Assembly (NCBI RefSeq): GCF_021025955.1
Contig: NZ_JAJNCL010000020.1
Span: forward strand, 17,961 to 81,960
Direction of reading: 5' to 3'
DNA from: Rhodococcus qingshengii
GTDB lineage: Bacteria; Actinomycetota; Actinomycetes; Mycobacteriales; Mycobacteriaceae
DNA: 64,000 bases
How positions within the stretch are numbered: the stretch's first letter is position 1; every line of letters begins with the position of its first letter. The notes under the pieces are model-generated. The model searched no databases, was not told the DNA's origin, and worked only from the letters and a program-made list of their open reading frames with translations. Both the position numbers and the translations under genes were made by a program. Below are positions 60,988 to 64,000 of this stretch, one piece after another.

Positions 60988-62325
60988 TCAACCGAGCCAG
61001 TCGAGAACGGCCGCCGCGGTCCACGACTGTTGCATGCTCCCCAACGGTTCTCCGGTGAAAGGCTCGTAGTACTCGGCAAATGTACCGTCGCTGGCCTGCC
61101 TCAGCCCCTCCGAACGCAAGACGTGTGATCGCTCGGCCCATCCCCGGCGCGCGAACGCCCACGAGAACAACCACGTGATGACCGGCCACACCGGACCACG
61201 CCAATACTCGCGCGGGCGAAAATCACCGGAAACCGGAGACGTCGACGGCGGAACGGCAAAACGCATGTCCGGGTGCCCACAGAATTTGGGCCCCTCGAAA
61301 GTGCGCAACAAAGCGCGCTCGGCATCGCGGCTCAAACCGCCGCAGAGCAACGGCGCAAACATCGCGATGGTCTCGGTATGAACCCACCGTCCGGTGCGCA
61401 GGTCGAAATCCTTTGCTGCACCGGATCGTTCATCGGTGGTGGCAATCACGCCCTGTCGGAAGCGATCTGCCCACCCGCGTAGATCTCGGACGTCGGAGTT
61501 CGGCCGGGAATGCTCCTCGCCGATCGTCGCCAGGACGTCGCACGCCATCGAGAAGACCGCGCTGACAAACACGTCCTCGACGGCAAAACTCATGGCCGTG
61601 GCAAGCTGCGAGTCCTCGTACCGCACGGCCTTCATCTCTTCGAGAAGCCAAAGGTAGCGGTCGTATTCGTGATCTGTGGGCCGCTGAGACAGGTCGGTCA
61701 CCACCGCGAGATCGGCCCGCTGATACGCAGGCACTCGTCCCGCAACAACATTCGCGTAGGCCAGATCCCAGCGCGGGGAATTGTCCATCCCCGATTCCCA
61801 CCCGTGGTAGAGCGCGATGCGGCCGTTACCGTCGAGATCCCGCGCCTCCGCCAACCACCGGTGCCACCGAACAAGATCGCTCCAGCGACGGTCGAGAAAC
61901 TCTTCGGCCACCGCACGCGTCGTACGTCCGTGCCGACGCGAATGATCGAGAATCCGCTGCACCGCGATCGCATGGACGGGGGGTTGGGTGATTCCCGACG
62001 TAGCGGTGCCCAAAGGCGCATGCGCTGCCAAGGCGTTGACGTCCCACCGCGTCGGCCCGGGGAAGTAGCCGTCGACACCGTTCGCGAACACGATGTGCGG
62101 AATCATCCCGTTCTTCCACTGAGCAGAGAGCAAAGTATCGAGCTCTACCACCGCCCGTTCGACGCTGAGCGGCGCCAAACCTACCGCGACAAACGCCGCG
62201 TCCCAGCTCCACATGTGGGGATACAGCTTCGGGGCGGCGCTGGTCATCGTGCCCAGGTCGTTTCCGCGCAGCAGGTAGGCAGCTCGGGCGGCGAGCTGAG
62301 TCGGGGTGAATCCGCGGTCGGCCAT
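60988..62325 (-). CDS. ggh: Glucosylglycerate hydrolase (GH63)
   Basis: A 445-aa (alpha/alpha)6-barrel hydrolase, one residue shorter than the characterised mycobacterial enzyme (446). It splits glucosylglycerate (and mannosylglycerate) into glycerate plus sugar, used when nitrogen returns after starvation. Key acidic residues fall one position before their mycobacterial counterparts: Asp42 (MWSWDAAF), Asp181 (GMDNSPRW) and Glu418 (TFAEYYEP), consistent with Asp43, Asp182 and Glu419. It has the GIxQPP, YFPGPTRWD and WESGMD motifs of the family and no signal peptide. The call is strong by length and spacing; a related MGH1-type glycosidase is the alternative. Confidence 0.85.
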   Translation of the reverse strand: MADRGFTPTQLAARAAYLLRGNDLGTMTSAAPKLYPHMWSWDAAFVAVGLAPLSVERAVVELDTLLSAQWKNGMIPHIVFANGVDGYFPGPTRWDVNALAAHAPLGTATSGITQPPVHAIAVQRILDHSRRHGRTTRAVAEEFLDRRWSDLVRWHRWLAEARDLDGNGRIALYHGWESGMDNSPRWDLAYANVVAGRVPAYQRADLAVVTDLSQRPTDHEYDRYLWLLEEMKAVRYEDSQLATAMSFAVEDVFVSAVFSMACDVLATIGEEHSRPNSDVRDLRGWADRFRQGVIATTDERSGAAKDFDLRTGRWVHTETIAMFAPLLCGGLSRDAERALLRTFEGPKFCGHPDMRFAVPPSTSPVSGDFRPREYWRGPVWPVITWLFSWAFARRGWAERSHVLRSEGLRQASDGTFAEYYEPFTGEPLGSMQQSWTAAAVLDWLG

Positions 62326-62435
62326 AGATGTCTATTTTGCGACGCGTCGAGCCTTTGCGCTCATCGAGCACGAATCGGGCGCTACACCCGCGCTAGGGTG
62401 GCATCACCGTCAGGCGATCTCGGGGTGGAGGCCTT

Positions 62436-63134
62436 GTGCGCGAGAAGATCAAAGCAATGCTGTTCGACGTCCAGGGCACAGCAACAGATTTTCACAGCAC
62501 TCTCTGTAGAGAGGCCCGTCGAATCACCGACGCCGACGTCGACTGGCCGCAATTCGTCAATCTCTGGCGCGCTGAATACTTTGCGAACACCTCCGACGCC
62601 GGTGACGCTACAGGCGAGTGGGTGACAGTACATTCGGTGTACCGCGAGGCCCTGCGCAAGCTGTTGGCCCGTGAGAACATCGAACTTTCGGACGCGGAAC
62701 AGGAAGAACTGACCGCCGCCTGGAAATTCCTGGACCCCTGGCCGGACACCGTCGCCGGTCTGACAACCCTGCGTCAGCAGTACACCGTCGCTGCCTTGTC
62801 CAACGCCGACGTGAACGCTGCAGTCAGCATCTCGCGGCACGGAAACCTGCCCTGGCATGCCGTCTTCACCGCCGAGATGGCCGGCGTGTTCAAACCCGAT
62901 CCGAAGATTTACCATCTGGCTGCTCGATACCTCGGGTACGACCCGGCCGAGATCATGATGGTTGCCAGCCACAAATACGACATTCGGGCGGCCAAAGCTC
63001 TCGGATTCCGCACCGCCTTCATCGCCCGACCCCTCGAATTCGGAGCCAGGGGCAATCCCGATGTGTCATTCTCCGACGAGTTCGACATCAACGCCGAGGA
63101 CTTTCTCGATCTGGCAGCGCAATTGGTTCTCTGA
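62436..63134 (+). CDS. HAD-superfamily hydrolase, haloacid dehalogenase type II-like
   Basis: A 232-aa HAD protein. Motif I is MLFDVQGTATDF (nucleophile Asp about residue 11, with Gly-Thr following), motif II is ALSNADV (about 119), motif III Lys is in FKPDPKIY (about 149) and motif IV is VASHKYDIRAAKALG (about 170-184). The spacing and the AHKYD-like motif match actinobacterial type II haloacid dehalogenase-like enzymes, but QGT replaces the usual YGTL and the Asn of SSNxWD is absent. Activity on 2-haloacids is therefore uncertain; phosphatase activity is possible. GTG 62436 has GGAGG 4 bases ahead. Confidence 0.82.
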   Translation: MREKIKAMLFDVQGTATDFHSTLCREARRITDADVDWPQFVNLWRAEYFANTSDAGDATGEWVTVHSVYREALRKLLARENIELSDAEQEELTAAWKFLDPWPDTVAGLTTLRQQYTVAALSNADVNAAVSISRHGNLPWHAVFTAEMAGVFKPDPKIYHLAARYLGYDPAEIMMVASHKYDIRAAKALGFRTAFIARPLEFGARGNPDVSFSDEFDINAEDFLDLAAQLVL

Positions 63135-63206
63135 TGCCGTCGCTGCGCGTCGTTGCTGGTATCCCTACGTGAAGGAATATCGAAACGCACAGGCGGTTTG
63201 AAATTC

Positions 63207-63925
63207 ATGGGCACCAAGCAAGACAGCGCTGCCCGCGAAAGCAAGGCCATGCGGTACTCGCTCGTGGTCGCCCCGGCGTTGGCTGTGCTCGCCGCATTCT
63301 GGGGCTGGATCTCACAGTCCCAGGTGATACTTCTCGACGGTGTGTACGCCCTCATCGGAATGGTGCTGACAGCGTTGTCGCTACGGGTCTCGCGGATAGC
63401 CGACCCGGCGTCCAGGGCATGGCACTACTGGCAACGCTTGCCTACGCCGCAGTCGAGGCAGTTCGTGTCATCCTCGCGGGTGGGGCCGACGTCACACATC
63501 TGATCTGCTGGTCGCCGAAGCCAGGCAGTGGGGGGCGTCCGCCGCCTTCAGTGCGCTGGTCGCAGTCGGTGCTGTCGTCGCAATGATCTTGGGCCGCAAC
63601 GATTTCTCCGACGCGGACCGATATGTCGACTCCGTCTTAGTCCTCCTCGGGCTGCGCGATGTTGGCCCCACAACCGTACGCACTTCTGCGAACCGCACTG
63701 ACCGAACCCCTCGAAGGCACTCCCGGAGAACACGTTCCGACTCTCACCATGAGCAAGGTGGGCCGCAAGCTGTATATCGAAGCGACGTTCATGGTCGCAC
63801 CGTACAGCTTGGACATCGACGGCGAAGACGCAGTACGACGCTCGTTCGCCACCAACCTCGCCGACCTTCCCTACGAACCATGGCTGAACATCGAACTGAC
63901 CACAGATCCGGCGCTGATGCTCTAG
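63207..63925 (+). pseudogene. Decayed cation-diffusion-facilitator (CDF) transporter gene
   Basis: Pieces of one CDF-type protein lie in different frames. The start is in frame 1 (ATG 63207: AMRYSLVVAPALAVLAAFWGW, ILLDGVYALIGMVLTALSLRVS). After about 63410 it moves to a second frame (MALLATLAYAAVEAVRVILAGG) and then to a third (LVAEARQWGASAAFSALVAVGAVVAMIL). It finishes in a fourth segment (63659-63925: LTEPLEGTPGEHVPTL, ending EPWLNIELTTDPALML). The stretch that normally links the first two segments (the helix 2-3 loop with RRYPFGRE-like sequence) is missing. At least two frameshifts and one internal deletion explain this. Sequencing error could account for a frameshift but not for the deletion. 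Confidence 0.8.
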
Positions 63926-64000
63926 CGACGGGATCTGCTCTCGAACAACAGAATCGCGACGGCCGGACCCACCGCACCTTCTCAAAAAGTCCTTGACTCG
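63926..64000. other. Right-edge non-coding stretch
   Basis: No gene or signal is recognised in the last 75 bases. Confidence 0.5.

Overview
The window looks like chromosomal DNA of a mycolate actinomycete, most probably Rhodococcus of the R. erythropolis / R. qingshengii group. GC is high (roughly 60-65 % by eye) and GTG/TTG starts are frequent. Stop/start overlaps (ATGA, GTGA, TGATG) link many operon genes. It carries the classic iron-type nitrile hydratase cluster of that group, next to families typical of Corynebacteriales: a MusEFGKI-type sugar importer, a TY-Chap protein, a TIGR04338-type metallohydrolase and glucosylglycerate hydrolase. No rRNA, tRNA, CRISPR array, integrase or insertion sequence was seen.

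Region 1 (1-2.3 kb): the N-terminal part of an amidase-signature hydrolase runs off the left edge. Then an ArsR regulator is divergent from a PRISE-type reductase, with two palindromic operator candidates between them. Region 2 (2.4-18.2 kb) reads as an L-rhamnose/rhamnoside utilisation island. It has an Opp/Dpp-type ABC importer (with a fused permease-ATPase), a GH78 alpha-L-rhamnosidase, a LacI regulator, L-rhamnose isomerase, bifunctional rhamnulose-1-P aldolase/lactaldehyde dehydrogenase and rhamnulokinase. A CoA ligase lies between. A perfect 16-bp palindrome at the isomerase promoter and related TTGAAACGAT-like sites suggest one LacI regulon.

Region 3 (18.3-30.9 kb): a TY-Chap protein, a class A penicillin-binding protein, a MusK-E-F-G-I-type sugar importer, a DUF2786 protein with a zinc-hydrolase partner, an XRE regulator, a ClpP pair and an F420/LLM oxidoreductase. 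Region 4 (30.8-40.1 kb): two acyl-CoA catabolic operons. One (MHS transporter, AidB-like dehydrogenase, CaiB-type CoA-transferase) is divergent from a LysR regulator. The other (TetR, acyl-CoA ligase, AidB-like dehydrogenase) has two near-identical TetR operators.

Region 5 (40.2-48.7 kb): the aldoxime-nitrile pathway: AraC regulator, aldoxime dehydratase, ArsR (Nhr2), periplasmic-binding-protein-like Nhr1, amidase, NHase alpha, NHase beta and the CobW-type activator. It converts R-CH=NOH to nitrile, amide and acid. All diagnostic catalytic residues are present. The gaps between genes carry direct repeats, palindromes and a strong hairpin that look like its control elements.

Region 6 (48.7-64 kb): a secreted beta-propeller protein, a polar amino-acid ABC system with fused binding protein and permease, an ECF42-type sigma factor with a YCII/DGPF partner, and an ABC-2 exporter with its two-component system. 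These are followed by a Tat-exported PhoX-type phosphatase, a secreted GH25 lysozyme, glucosylglycerate hydrolase, a HAD hydrolase and a decayed cation-efflux transporter at the right edge.
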